From: Botryotinia globosa
Lineage: Eukaryota; Ascomycota; Leotiomycetes; Helotiales; Sclerotiniaceae
Reading direction: 5' to 3'
Length of the DNA stretch: 64,000 nt
NCBI GenBank assembly: GCA_014898425.1
Contig: RCSZ01000007.1
Coordinates: forward strand, 1,116,001-1,180,000
Each line of letters starts with the position of its first letter. The first letter of the stretch is position 1. The translations under genes were made by a program, and so were the position numbers. The notes beneath the pieces are model-generated. The model made no database searches, had not been told where the DNA came from, and saw only the letters and a list, made by a program, of their open reading frames with translations. Below, piece by piece: positions 32,937-45,432 of this stretch.

Positions 32937-33689
32937 TGGAGTAAGGTTTGACGGAAAGTATGGGAGACGGGGTATGGAGTGATGATACGGATAGATATTC
33001 GAGGACAATAGGTCAGGGATATGTAAAGATGCGAGAGCTTGACGTGACGAAGATATGGGAAATGGAAAATCAGCGTGTTGAAATGAAATGAAGATAAATA
33101 TTTTGGCGGTCCCGAGACAAGGGATCTAGTTTGCGCGCCTTGAATAAATATCGAAAAAGGTACGGACGAATGAGGTCGTGAAGAAGGAAGGGTAAGAAAA
33201 AAGAGTTGAAGGGGTATGGTGGGGTTGTTATAAGAGGTCAACGATCAGCTACTAGTCAAGCGGCGGGATCGGCTCGTAGGGATGAAGTTAGGATGAGGTA
33301 TGATGAATAGATGGGAAAATCCTGAATTCCCTTAGTGGTAGTACCCGTAAGGTTTAACTATAGACGTAGCCACTTTCTATCCGAAGGCTTGATCCAGTTT
33401 GGATAAGATGTGGTGTGGTAAAAGAGGCTAGGAGTAGATACTGGAAGAGGTAAAGTGTAGTAAGTAGTCTAGCAGAGGAGGGAGGGTGAGAGTAGTCTTG
33501 TATATTGTAGATTACACCAATGCCACCTCCATCCCCCGTCTCCACTCGCATCACATCTTTGGAAAAAAGTTCCGATGAAATACCTCATTCGCTGAAATTC
33601 GTCCGCAAAGATCGAAAGGTTACGGGTCGGTGGAAACAAAAGATACTCGAAAGGGGGAGGGGGTGCTAACAATAGTGGCAGTAATGCAG

Positions 33690-33790
33690 CGAATGCAGCA
33701 GATGAGCAGATGCAGCAGATGCAGCAGATGAGCAGACAGAAAGACAGACAGATGCAGCAAAAAGCAGTCAAGCAGACTGGCAGTGAAGCA
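33690..33790. repeat. Imperfect GCAGAT/AGCAGA repeat
   Basis: Units such as ATGCAGCAGATG and GAGCAGACAGA recur irregularly over about 100 bases. They produce artificial Cys/Leu-rich frames on the minus strand. Confidence 0.75.
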
Positions 33791-34752
33791 GTAGCTGGGG
33801 GCAGTGCTGCATTAGAGCATTCGACCTGCATACCACTGAATAGGGTCCCTGGTATTTTTATTTTCTGAGCAAAGAGAACGAAGAATAGGTAGCTGCTAAT
33901 GGATGGCCACCTGCACAGTGCACAGTGCACACACAGTGCACGCTGCACCGCAATGAAGCCCTGTCCAGTTAAGCCCAAGCCCTGGTCCAGATATTTGATA
34001 TTTGCCAATAAAAAGTGACCAAAAGATGACTGATAATGAGTTTTCCACTTATCCACTTTCAGTCACCATTGCAGCTGAAAGTTTAATAATGTACCCGACT
34101 CCGTAAAAATCTTGCATTTGCATTTTTCTCTCTCAGAGAACTTCCCGGTATCGTGGAGCAGATTCTATTTGATCACTAATGGCCATTGACCATCTCACAT
34201 TGTCCTAAAGCTCTACATCGGCCACCTCTACCTCTGCCTATGCCTATGCCTACCTGGGTCGTGGTAGAGGAATATCATTCATGCACGGCCGTACCACAGC
34301 CCACGAAGCACCGGAGAAAGGCGACGAAAATACGATCCGATGAATTAGTATCATCATCTTGATTCTGCCGAGGGTGTAACAATGCAATGCAAAATGCAAT
34401 ACCGGTACAATGAATGGGATGAAAATAATCGGTAATCAGAAGAAGAGCGATGTCCTTGAAGATCCTATCGTATTTGTATGTATTTAGTTTCCGTGTCCCG
34501 TTTTGGATGCCGCTCTCCAAAGTCAAATTGGATTGAATTTTGATCGTAATCGATAGCGTTTTTGACATATGAAGAATAATCATCTCATGACTAACTGAAT
34601 AGCTGACTAGGTAATTGACATTGACATTCATTGACATTCATCATTGACATTCTTTGACATTGACCATGACACGGAAAAGTATAACCAACCTTGGAAGTTG
34701 GAACCTCGAGATGATGGAAACTGTGGACACTAGACTTGATTGGGTAAGATTC

Positions 34753-34862
34753 CATCAATCAGTCACCAATCAGTCATCAATCAGTCATCAATCAGTCATC
34801 AATCAGTCATCAATCAGTCATCAATCAGTCATCAATCAGTCATCAATCAGTCATCAATCAGT
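34753..34862. repeat. Ten tandem copies of CATCAATCAGT
   Basis: The 11-mer CATCAATCAGT is repeated ten times in phase from 34753 to 34862; only the second copy differs (CACCAATCAGT). It is followed by a short CTGG repeat near 34900-34925. Confidence 0.95.
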
Positions 34863-37800
34863 CATCATAGATAATCATCATACTGGGAGATGAGATAGCT
34901 GGGCTCGCTGGGCTGGCTGGCTGGCTGGTGAACTCCGTATCCATACCAATAACTTTGATGATGAGAATAGAAAAGTCAATTCACCGAGATTGCAACGACG
35001 AATAACTCTTCCAACCTTTCTCAAACCTTCCCAGTGACCAACTCTTCAATTCCTTTCGTATTGTCCTAAAATCTAATACTGTACGGCTCCAGCTATCATT
35101 TCATGTTATGAATCTTATGATGCGTCAAGAGAGTAAAACTAAACCTCCAAAAACTAAAAATCTCTCTCCCACAGTCCCACTGCATCATAACTGTGGGTGG
35201 ATGAATTGGGTTTTCTCTCGGCTCTTACTCACCGGACTTCACAATTTCCAATGCTACCTTGCCACTTTTATCGTTATTACTTGTACTCCTCTTTTGCTAC
35301 GACACCCAGATACTACCTACTTGAGTTAATCAACCCATGAGGTGTTGCAACATGCAGTCGGCCTTATTTTTCCTCCATCTAACCATATCGCCAATATCAT
35401 CTGGCCTCAACTTCGGCCGGCGATGAAAAGATGACTTGCATCAAGCCCAAACCTGCACCTCCACACAGTACAGCACAGCACAGCACGATGCATACGCATA
35501 TTCAGCGCATACAGAAAGGCAGAAAAGTGATAATGCTGAGGTTGCGTCAACAATGTGAAACATCATACTGTACAGGCTTTCACAGTGATTCTGTTCAAGA
35601 CAAAGTTTGTTCTAATCTCATACATCTCCATAATCTACACAGGTATTGGAGATTAAGAGGCCTCTCTGAAGCCTCACGACGACTATGGATCTTCCAGTCT
35701 GAGACTGGAGGCACGAACGGCCGGATATTGAACCTATTTCATCGATAATCTACCCAGTTATACACCAAAATTGGAATCTCCTGCATGAATACATTTCGAA
35801 GTTCCAGAACTCTCCTGAGTCCTGACATGTTCTCCTCTTCGTGCGAGCCATGGGCCATGTACAAAGTCAAACAAATTAAGCAGCGAGCGACACCACTCCT
35901 CCAGGGTACGACGGACGAAACATTTCCCAGAGGTGGACTGTGGATGGTAAAAACTCTGACAATTTTCTACTAGACTGAGTCGTCGTCGATGAATCTGAGC
36001 CTGTAGATGGCATTTATCACAAAAGCCCATCCCAGTTGCGAAAAGTAGCGTCGCTGTCAAAGGCTCGTTTCTGGGCTCTGATTCGCACAAACCAACTTTC
36101 GAGCCGGTGCAATCCTGCCAACCAACCAAAACCGTGTAAACTTGCCGTTCCACCAGTCATGCACCTACAACGATATCGCTCTCGGGGAAGTAATAGTAAA
36201 TCAGAGTATTCGTTGAAGGTCATCATTCCTTCACGCACAGGTATAGGGAGCACATCATGGTGGGTGTGTAGATATGGACAGGAGCAGGTTCCTGCGATGC
36301 AAATTCAGGGTCTATACTGGCAATGACCCTCACAGCATGAACCTCTTAGAGAAGCACAGTCATTGAACAAATCTCGGTGTACGCGTTTTAAGCTATGGAT
36401 GGATGGATACGATGGGATCTAACGAAGTGTGGCGACGTTACAATGGAACCATGGATCTCGGAACATTTGGGCTGGTATTTCTATAATTAGACTTAATACT
36501 TGATCGACAGATAGGTAAATGGGTAAATAGACTGCCGAATTGGTAATAAAATCTGTTAACAGCTTTTATATATATGTATATTAAAGTTGATTTATTATGA
36601 CGTATTAAAAAATATATTGATTTGCACCGCCACGAGAGATGTTTAATTGTCCCGTCTCGACTGTCCACGCTCCCCTCCTTCTCGCCGCTTTTGAGTGATA
36701 GTCAACGGGCATGCCCGAGCAGGGCTATCTAGTCTCTACCTAGTACCTACCTACCTAGGTACTACTGAGCCATTCCAAGTTATAAACTAAAGTTTGCCTA
36801 ACTATTGCGGGCTTAGGGCCTTGCATCCGGCATTAATGAACTTGCCGTCGTGGGCAGACACGACTCAGAAATATCCCAGAACTGGCACTCTTGCACTCTT
36901 GCACTCGTGCACTTGCAACTCTTGCAACTCTTGCACTACTGTACAATTGTGCCATCAATCTCAACCGTCTCGACATCGTACACCAATCAATTCGTGAGTT
37001 ATCAAGCTTCGGATCCATTACAAGCCGACTAGGTAGGTAGGTAGGTATACGGAGTACTTCATTGATCGAAAGGTAGGAGGTACCTAGGTAGGTAGGGAGG
37101 GTAGGTAACGCCGTAACGCCGCAAATGTATCAATACTACTTACTTATTACTGGGTAATGTAATTCACGAGATCAAATGTCAAATTCCTTCATTCTCGTGA
37201 CTTGGATTCGATTTCACCGTCGGAAGAGATTTCAATGGCGGAGAATCTATGGAGGACATGATCACAAGGACACAAACTTTGCTCAAACTCTTCCCGCAAT
37301 TGAGTACTGTATGATGTATCTTACGGTGAGCGATATTCCCAGTTTTCCAACCTATGATATGCATTCACCATCTGTCCTGGGCCGCATCGAAGCGCTTTTG
37401 AGGATGTCAGTGTCTATCTTGCTGCCCGAGAAACCTCACGATACGTAACAAGGGATACCATCAGGTAAGGGTAACATCAACAGGTGACTCTACATGCGCG
37501 CTTAGATACTTGTACCTGATGCTATGGGAAAGAGGGTACAAACGCAGTGTGACGCATGACATCGGCTTTCCATTTTCTGGTATTCGGAAAAGCACGTTGC
37601 GGATTCGTCCAGAAGAGATTTTATTCGGATCGCCGTTAGCATTTGGCGCCGTGCCCTGTCCTTTTTGTCTCTCGCCACGCTTTATCCACATGAGATCTAT
37701 CATATCATCCGAGGTTTTGTACGGAGTATGCATAGCTAGAACTGCCGTTTCCATACAAATCGCACGCAGGGCACCTAATTGTTTAAGACTTCATGGCATA

Positions 37801-38437
37801 AATGTGACGGCCCTGCTTGTTAGCCCCATCAATAGATATCCACCAGAAGCCCTTGAATGTATCAGGCTTCTAAATGTGTTTGTAAAGGTAACACAGCCAT
37901 ATTGATGACCACAATACCATGAACTACCTATTCAATGGCTTCGGGATTGGCGATGCGGTTATCAGATCAAGAATCAAGATCCCAAACGCACTCAGCATCT
38001 TAGTCAATAGATCACGACGAATATGCCACCCATAGACCCCGATAGACCAAAGATGCCTGCCTGTGCGAGGAGAGGTATACGTTTAAGGCGATCAACGTGG
38101 CAGAAGTAGGTATCCTGGAGCAGCTGAACACAAGGCGGAATATCTGCAATGTTTCTCTATTTCCTAGACAGACATTGCCAGCGAGAGGGGCGAAAATCTT
38201 TAGTTGGAGGGCAATGCGCATAAAGCCGTTCGTAATCGCGAGTCGGGAACAGACAATTTTCATCACGGACGACAGGTTGAACGATGCTCGACACAAGCCG
38301 TTGTGGCAGTGCAACACCACGTCAATGGATAGGCAGGTAGGTAGGTACTTGTGGTTTCCAGGTTGGCATTCTCGAATCATTCTCGAAAGATTAAATGATT
38401 TACTTGATTAAGCCTCGGTGGTTTTGTTTGTTTGGAT

Positions 38438-38501
38438 GGATGTATGGATGTATGGATGTATGGATGTATGGATGTATGGATGTATGGATGTATGGATGTA
38501 T
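38438..38501. repeat. Eight tandem copies of GGATGTAT
   Basis: Perfect 8-mer array of 64 bases. Frames through it encode YGCMDVWM-like or HPYIHTSI-like peptides on the two strands, which are artefacts of the repeat. Confidence 0.95.
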
Positions 38502-39501
38502 GGATAGGTATCATTGCTTAATGAATATCGCCACAATAGTTGTGGAGGTTGACGGCGCTTCAAAGGATGGTATGGGTATGGGTATGGGTAGATATGATGG
38601 TACAGTATCTTGATATCTGGGTAGTAGGAGGTATCCATGGATGGATGCACTTGTCGTACTGTGTTGTACCTCGTATTGACTAATGGTGGGGAGGGATTTA
38701 CCTTCCTTCCTTTGCAAGTTTGCGAATTTGATCCTACTGTGTACAAGACGCCTCCCAACAAGATTGACGACGACGACGTCCCCATTTTCCAAGACCCGAG
38801 TAACGGTGTGCATATCCAAATATTTGGCCCAACTGCAACTAGTCACGGGATAAATTGTTCAAGTGATGATTTCGTGACCCAAACTTCAGCTGAAACCCTT
38901 TGCTGCAGCCATCCATTCCTTCAGCATCTCGTGCTTGATTTCTCAATGTGGAATCTGTATGTCAGCTTCGCAATCGGTTGAAAAGCGGGCTTGGGTTGCA
39001 TTATTTTTATCTTTATCTTCATCTTCATGGTAACCTCCTTAGAATGCTACTTTGATAAGAAATCCTTGGATTCCCTAGGACGGGTATGGTATGTAATGTA
39101 GCCTTACCTATTCTTCTTCTCCTGTCCGTCTTGCTCTTTTGAACCAATAAGATGGATTCTTTTATCTGCGTGGAACGGTGAATGGAGATGTAGTGGGCAC
39201 GGAACATGTGCCCAAATTAATACCCAAATTAATACCCCTCATTCGTGAATAACCTACCTTTTTGTTCGTGAGCACCTTCCATGATCAGATTCAAATCATC
39301 CCAGTATCAATAAATATTATATGCGGAACAAGGGCAAGACATAGTACCTTGCATTCACATCAGGACATCATCTTATCTCATCTTATCTCATCTCATCTTA
39401 TCTCATCTTATCTCATCTTATCATACCAAAAATCATCCAATCAGCCACGAGAAATTTTTACAATAGTGTGGTGATAGGTGATACAAAGACCATCAGCGAT
39501 C

Positions 39502-40416
39502 ATGGAACGCGTCCGTAGACTCTCCGGGGCCTTCCTCCATGCCGTCGGCAATGTCTTCTCCGAAACTCACCCCTTCACCGATGTCTCTCTCACTCCCGCT
39601 CAAGCCGATGCTCTCATCAAATATCAACGACGTCTTCCGCATCCCATGTATCTCGGCGAGCGAGCTTTTATGGTGACCGACATTGTCGATATGGAAAGTT
39701 CCAGTGTGCAGATCCAGAAAGCTCTTATCCAACACGGTATCATATTAGAAGCACCCACTACTCTTGAGCCTGGGATGTTGGCCCCGAGACATAGCATGGA
39801 AGATGAGTATCCGGTCAAAACGGCCGCGATTACCAAGAACTTCCCACATCAGCTTGCTTCTACTAGCCTTTCGATTAGTGGTCAGAAATTGGTCGTTGCA
39901 CTCTTGTGTTTTTGGTTTGAGGAATGGAAGAGGTATTGTCGATTGGAGCGGGAAGAAAAAGATCTCAAAGAACAGATTGAGGTCGCGAGACGAGTAGATA
40001 ATACACGGGCGATAGGTTTCTTCTCTTTGGAGTTGGATAGGATATCTAGGAAGAAAAGAATGTTGTGGAGTGAGAGAGAGGAGAATAGGGAAGTAGTGGG
40101 GAGCTCAAGTAATGTGTCTGGTCCGAGTGAAACGAGAGCTCGTGGGGAGGGCCTCGCTGGAAATGCAAGTGAAGATCAGTTGCCGAGTTATGGGGATTCG
40201 ATGATGCATGGTGTTACAATTCAGCTTGATACTGGAGGAGCGGCGAGATGTTTGGGTAGTGGTGGATTGGATGAATTACCTAGTTATGGTGATTTGACTA
40301 CGCAAAGTCGCACTACTAGCAATGATGGAGTCGAGGGGCCTTCCAGCAGTAGTGCAGTGGATGAGTCGCCAAATACTGATCTCGCTAATCAGTCATCCAA
40401 AGATCAGAATTCATGA
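39502..40416 (+). CDS. Hypothetical protein with two LPSYGD motifs
   Basis: Single-exon frame of 304 residues from the first ATG at 39502; upstream the frame reaches only a GTG. The N-terminal ~160 residues look folded, with VRRLSGAFLHAVGNVFSETH, a stretch around LPHPMYLGERAFMVTDIVDM and a hydrophobic helix GQKLVVALLCFWFEEWKRY. A charged, coiled-coil-like segment follows (about residues 155-200). The C-terminal ~100 residues are disordered and contain DQLPSYGD and DELPSYGD about 50 residues apart. LPxY motifs can bind WW domains of Rsp5/Nedd4-type ubiquitin ligases, so an adaptor role is possible but untested. I do not recognise a family name. Promoter DNA upstream is TCTTATCTCA-rich. Confidence 0.75.
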   Translation: MERVRRLSGAFLHAVGNVFSETHPFTDVSLTPAQADALIKYQRRLPHPMYLGERAFMVTDIVDMESSSVQIQKALIQHGIILEAPTTLEPGMLAPRHSMEDEYPVKTAAITKNFPHQLASTSLSISGQKLVVALLCFWFEEWKRYCRLEREEKDLKEQIEVARRVDNTRAIGFFSLELDRISRKKRMLWSEREENREVVGSSSNVSGPSETRARGEGLAGNASEDQLPSYGDSMMHGVTIQLDTGGAARCLGSGGLDELPSYGDLTTQSRTTSNDGVEGPSSSSAVDESPNTDLANQSSKDQNS

Positions 40417-40719
40417 AGATGAGGATTAAGGAGTTGTTGGGAGATGGATTTAGATGCAAGCCAGAGTTGACATGCTTGATGATGATTTATATTTGTACGC
40501 GCCTGGAAGGCATCACTTTAGCATCGGAGTCGGAAGAAACATTGTTTATTGGTAGCGTGGGAATAGGAGGATAGAGTTAAGACTACAATAGGAGTCGGAA
40601 ACGGGGACAAATGTTCTAGCGACCGGGCATAGGAATCTGGAGAGGAACACGGGAGTGTATGCTGCAGATGGTTTTTGTTTTTCGTGTCATTTTTGACCCT
40701 TGATTTTCTTGCCAAAAGA

Positions 40720-40752
<33 letters not shown>

Positions 40753-41920
40753 CTTGTACTTGTGTAGCTTTCATTCTAATTTTTTATCGTTCAAAAGACA
40801 CGAAATGATAGCTCTACTTACTTGAGTGCGTCAGCGATACAGACAAAGTTCAAGAAGACATATTTAGTATCCACAACCTTCACCAACGTGTAATCTCATA
40901 CCAGACTTCTTTCTATGAAATGATTAAAATCTCTCCCTCGTTTTACTCCGTAATGTATACATACCTGATATCACCATCATTGCAATATCTACGAATATGT
41001 GAAGATACTACCGTAGCATCATCAAGATCAAGATTAATCACCCAATAGTAAATAACCAGATTGCAGATTACAGATATCAGTACAAGCAACGAATACACCT
41101 CATACCCAGTGTGTATTTATCAACAAACCTCCTGATATTCATCAGATCACAATGTTTAATTCTCAGTTCTTGGTATCGATAATCCTATTCGGCGGGAACG
41201 GGGGTAAGTGAGGATTCTCGAATTTTTGTATAGGGATGTGATGTGTCTTGATGGTAGATGAATAGAAATGTAGTTGTCGATGTGAAATATTGAATCTGTT
41301 GGTGTCGGTCCTGATGTATGATAGATTTCATTCATATTTGAGATGGTTAAGATGATCTCTCTCTCTCTCCCTCTCTCCCTCCAAACTCACAATCTCTACA
41401 ACAAAAACCAAACATACAAAAGAAATAAATAACTCACAAGATTCCCACTCGATATCTACAGTTTACCTTCCTCACCTTACCTATCTACCAAACACCTACC
41501 TCTTTTTACTATACTCAACTACACAAAAAACGCCGCGACGAGTTAACAACTTCACATAGCATTGCATGTTCATTTACGAGTTCTACTTCAACTCATCTAC
41601 CGATATGTTATCTGTTGTGCATGTATATAACACTATTCGATTTTCTACATCCATCCATACCAAACGCCAACCGTTAACTACCTAGGTCACCAACTATATT
41701 CATTTTCATAAATGCACAATTTTTGTCATCACTTCGTAAATCACTAAGCCATCTCAAAATATATATCCATGTCATATGTATCATTTCATAAATTCATAAA
41801 ATATGTACGTAGCCATACCCAAAAGGCCATCCTGCCAGTTGTTTTCCACACCCCATCATTATGTATTAAATCTGGTTCATCATGACCCACTCTATCCCAT
41901 CCTATTCATTCACCCCTCTC
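40417..41920. other. Intergenic region between convergent genes
   Basis: The gene at 39502 and the GH3 gene at 41921 point towards each other, so this 1.5 kb should contain two 3' ends. It has a CTT repeat (40723-40755), an exact TACTCCGTA at 40944-40952, a CT array near 41360 and a CTACCTAGG motif near 41679. No gene was seen. Confidence 0.55.
40723..40755. repeat. CTT trinucleotide array
   Basis: Eleven consecutive CTT triplets with no interruption. Confidence 0.9.
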
Positions 41921-44900
41921 TTAAGCCAAGTCTTGACTCAATGGTAAGTTTCTGGAACTGGAACCAACATAGACGGTCTTGGTGTAATTGCTAATGAACC
42001 AGTTTTGCGCGACTGTATCCCAGTTGCTCAAGTCTCTTCTGGTCAAATCAGCAGTGAAAGTAGTAGTGTTTCCTGCAGGGATGGAAAGTCTTTCAAACCC
42101 TCTCAATACGATGAGAGGATCATTGGGTCCACCAAGTTTAACATAGAGTTGGGGAACTTCTTCGCCGTCGACTTCACCAGAGTTTTGGATTTGTGCAGTA
42201 ACGGTGTAGAGAACATCGTAGAGTGCTGGGTTGCCTCCTGGTGCACCACCTGCTGCGAGGAGAGGTTGAGCAGATCCATCAAGTGCCTTTGGTGGGAGGA
42301 ATTCGGAGGCATTTTGTCCATACTTTGCATCCGCAGATGCGGCGGCGGCGTCGCTGGTGTTAAGGTATGGATAAATGTATTGATAGACATATGGGAATGA
42401 ACCGTTGGGGAAGATGTAATCATTAAGGTCTGTAGAGAAGTTTCCGAAAGATGGAGCAGCTTGAGTCAATCCAGATGATGGAGTGTAAGTGCTGCTTGCA
42501 TTGGCATTCTTGGTAACAGTAAGGCCAGAGTAGTTGAATGTGGTGTATGAGAGACCAAAACCAAACTCATAGATTGGTTCGATGCCTTGAGCATCAAAAG
42601 CACGATAATCAATAAAGTTTCCTTCGGTGAAGTCGATTTGTGGTGCAGCCTCGCCATTGTTTGGCTCGTAGAGAACATCGGTACCATAACTTTCTCTGGT
42701 TGGTCCCCATGTGAATGGTGTTCGGGCAGCAGGGTTAACCTTTCCATAGAGAACATCAGTGATACTGTTTCCACTTTCTTGTCCTGGTACACCAGCCCAC
42801 AAGATTGCAGTGATGTTCTCGTTGTCGTACCAATCACCAACCAAAGTAGGTCCGGTGGAGTGGATAACGACGATGGTGTTGTTGCAAAGAGCAGAGACGT
42901 TCTTAATCAATTCATCACCAGAGTTCCAAAGAGTAAGGTTGTTGCGATCACCAATGTTTCCATCAACATTGATATATCCTTCTCCGGAGTTGGCGTTGAC
43001 GAAAACAATAGCGGTGACTTCTTGACTGACAAGTGCTTCAATTTGGGATGCAGCATAGTTATCCAAGATGCTCTGGTAAACAGTGCCATCGGCAATGGCT
43101 TGGTTTTGAAGAGCAGTGTCTGGAGTGACAAGGTAAGGGAAATTGGCAGCACCAGAACCCCAAGCCATGCCAAGAGTACCGTTATCACAACCTCTGTCAG
43201 CGCATCCGTTAGGTCCGTAAGGGCTTGGACCAGCATCCTCCCCAATGACGGCGAGGAATTTGGGCTTTGAAAGAGGAAGTGCGTTGTTGATGTTCTTCAA
43301 GAGGACTGTTGATCGAGCTCCAATATCTCTGATCAACTTTGCATGGTCTCCTCTGACATCGACGTGCCAGTTAATTTTTTGAACGTCCTTTCCAGCTGCG
43401 TAGTGCAGTGGTCCGTATGTATCGAGAGTCCATGAAGAAAAGTTAATTTCTGGCTCGTCGAGTGTTAAGCCAACCTTGAAATAAGCAGCCATGATTCTCA
43501 TTGCCATGTCGTCAATTCTCCATTCTGGAACGGTTCCATTGATGACTGCTAATGTGAGGTTGGCTCCCCAGAAACTTTCTCCACTCTTGAAGAGGGTATC
43601 ACCAGGCATGGTCATGTCCAATCCAGCTACAGCGGAAGCTGCTCCGCTGTGTTGAGCTTGCCAATCAGTCATGACGAAACCTTGGAATCCGAGCTCATCC
43701 TTCAACAAGTTGTTGAGCATCTTGGAGTTTTGACAAGCATAGGAGTTGTTGACTTGATTGTACGAACACATAATGGAACCAACACCAGCGCGAACTGCGT
43801 CTGCGAATGGCCAGAGGTATGTCTCGTGCATGGTTACATCGTCAATGTTGGATGAACTGGATTCAGTAATGTTGAAGCCGAAGCCTTGCGATTCACCAGC
43901 CTGACGGAAATGTTCCTGAATATTTGTAAGTTATCGAAGTAGTGGGGGATTATGGGGGAATCAAATTATCCTGTATATTGATACTTGGAAATTAAAAAAT
44001 TGCATACCTGTTCGTTACCGAGGAAATGCTTAGCACAAGCAATGATACCGGCATCCTGAATACCTTTGATGGTTTCAGCAATTCCAATACCTGTCAAGAC
44101 AGGATCTGGACTAAATCCTTCCCAGTTACGTCCACCTTGTGGAGCACGACCAAGGGGACCAGCAACTGGACCGAGCTGCACAGTTACACCCTTTGCTTTA
44201 TGTTCTTGGCCTATAAAAATTTATCAGTCAGAGATCTAGAAACCAATCGGAGTAAATCCAAACTTACCCATAGCATAGCCTCGAGCATACATCAAACCAC
44301 GATCGAAAGTGGCAGCAACAGATTGGCCACTCGAGAATACCGAGTTAAAATCGGTATTACGAACACCGACTGGAGAATCTTGCATACACATCGAGCGGAG
44401 ACCGAGACGAGGAACTGATCCTGTTTGGCCAACACATTGTTCCCCTTCCCATCTGAATGATCATTAGTTAAAAATTCACCCATGTAAATATCAACAAAAC
44501 TTACCCAACACCAGTGGTCAAATTAACCTTTTCCAACAACGTGAGCTGGGAAACAAAATCCTTCGCCTTCACATAAGCATCTTCCCACCCGCCGGTATTT
44601 GGGTTCATCCATGGTGAAGGATAAAATGGGTCACTGGTTTGACCGAACACAGCACCGGAGTCAGTCGCAGGATTGACGGCACCGGAATATGCAGAATTTG
44701 ACGACTTTGTGCCAAGAGTTAGCAATCTTCTATCTCCTGTGATGATACCCGACAGAACCAGAACGAGATCTAATAAACTCTTCATGGTGAAGGTTTGATG
44801 ATGTGGGTGTAAATTATAAAATGATTGTAATCATGGAGAGCGGGAATCCAAAAGAACGAGTGGTTTGACATTCCTCGTATTGGAAAGATATGGTTTGTGG

Positions 44901-45054
44901 AAGAAAGGGTAGGTAGATAGATGGGAAGGGTAAAGAAAGGAAATGGGGGGTTACACACTTGACGGGATTGTTTGGTACCGCGATGCAAAGTACTTTCTTG
45001 TTGACTGGGAGAGGCTGCGGCCAGTAGCCCAGCAACCACGAGTGAATATCTCAT
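41921..45054 (-). CDS. Secreted GH3 beta-glucosidase of the Aspergillus Bgl1 type
   Basis: Hydrolyses beta-glucosides such as cellobiose outside the cell. Firm exons: 41921-43915, 44008-44210, 44268-44452, and one ending at 44505; introns 43916-44007, 44211-44267 and 44453-44504 are GT-AG and keep the frame. GH3 landmarks: [87 protein letters not shown] with the nucleophile Asp, [14 protein letters not shown] with the likely acid/base Glu, and [14 protein letters not shown] before the fibronectin-III-like domain. The 5' end is uncertain. Starting at ATG 44785 gives 887 residues with a weak leader ([17 protein letters not shown]). An upstream ATG at 45054 begins a better signal peptide ([18 protein letters not shown]), which an intron (for example 44770-44993) can join in frame. 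I prefer 45054 because a TATA box sits about 160 bases above it. Confidence 0.92.
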
Positions 45055-45212
45055 TTTGAGGAAAGAGCCACCACCAATTGAATGGTGATTGGATTAAGAT
45101 TCAGAGTAATTGAGGAACAAGTAGGTCGGGTAGGTACCGTCTCAAATGAATTGAGATGATTGATTGTACTGATCTCAGAGAAAACAGAAGGAACGTGTGG
45201 GATGGCCAGAGA

Positions 45213-45221
45213 CTTTATATA
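45213..45221 (-). promoter_or_regulatory. TATA box of the second GH3 gene
   Basis: Read on the minus strand the sequence is TATATAAAG, about 160 bases upstream of the ATG at 45054 and about 430 upstream of the ATG at 44785. Its position favours the upstream start. Confidence 0.6.
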
Positions 45222-45326
45222 CCAAGGGTACTAGGTAGGTAGCTGATAATAAGGTTGGGACTCGGGAGGTATATGTGTGTCTGTGGAGTCTACACGTTCC
45301 CATCTTCTCTTACCTAGGTAGGTAGA

Positions 45327-45432
45327 TCTTGAGTGTTGAGTCTTGAGTCTTGAGTCTTGAGTCTTGAGTCTTGAGTCTTGAGTCTTGAGTCTTGAATCTT
45401 GAGTCTTGACCTTGACCTTGACCTTGACCTTG
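45327..45432. repeat. TCTTGAG array followed by ACCTTG array
   Basis: About twelve copies of the 7-mer TCTTGAG (two variants: TGTTGAG and TCTTGAA) run directly into about four copies of the 6-mer ACCTTG. Both lie in the distal promoter of the GH3 gene. Confidence 0.9.

Larger units (their letters stand above)
32937..39501. other. Long gene-poor, repeat-rich region
   Basis: No gene that I can support. It holds AGCAGATG repeats (33690-33790), a 10 x 11-bp array (34753-34862), an 8 x 8-bp array (38438-38501), CCTACCTAGG palindromes near 36740 and 37080, and exact TACGGAGTA motifs at 37048 and 37720. Frames at 35758-36326, 37510-37905, 38012-38411 and 38637-38981 are about 100-130 codons but overlap open frames on the other strand, and none has a motif or splice context. 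Pyrimidine-rich DNA at 39370-39440 (TCTTATCTCA repeats) is the promoter or leader of the gene at 39502. Confidence 0.45.

Noticed and set aside
42005..43270. Plus-strand frames opposite the second GH3 gene
   Set aside because: Antisense shadows; the minus strand carries an unmistakable GH3 domain.
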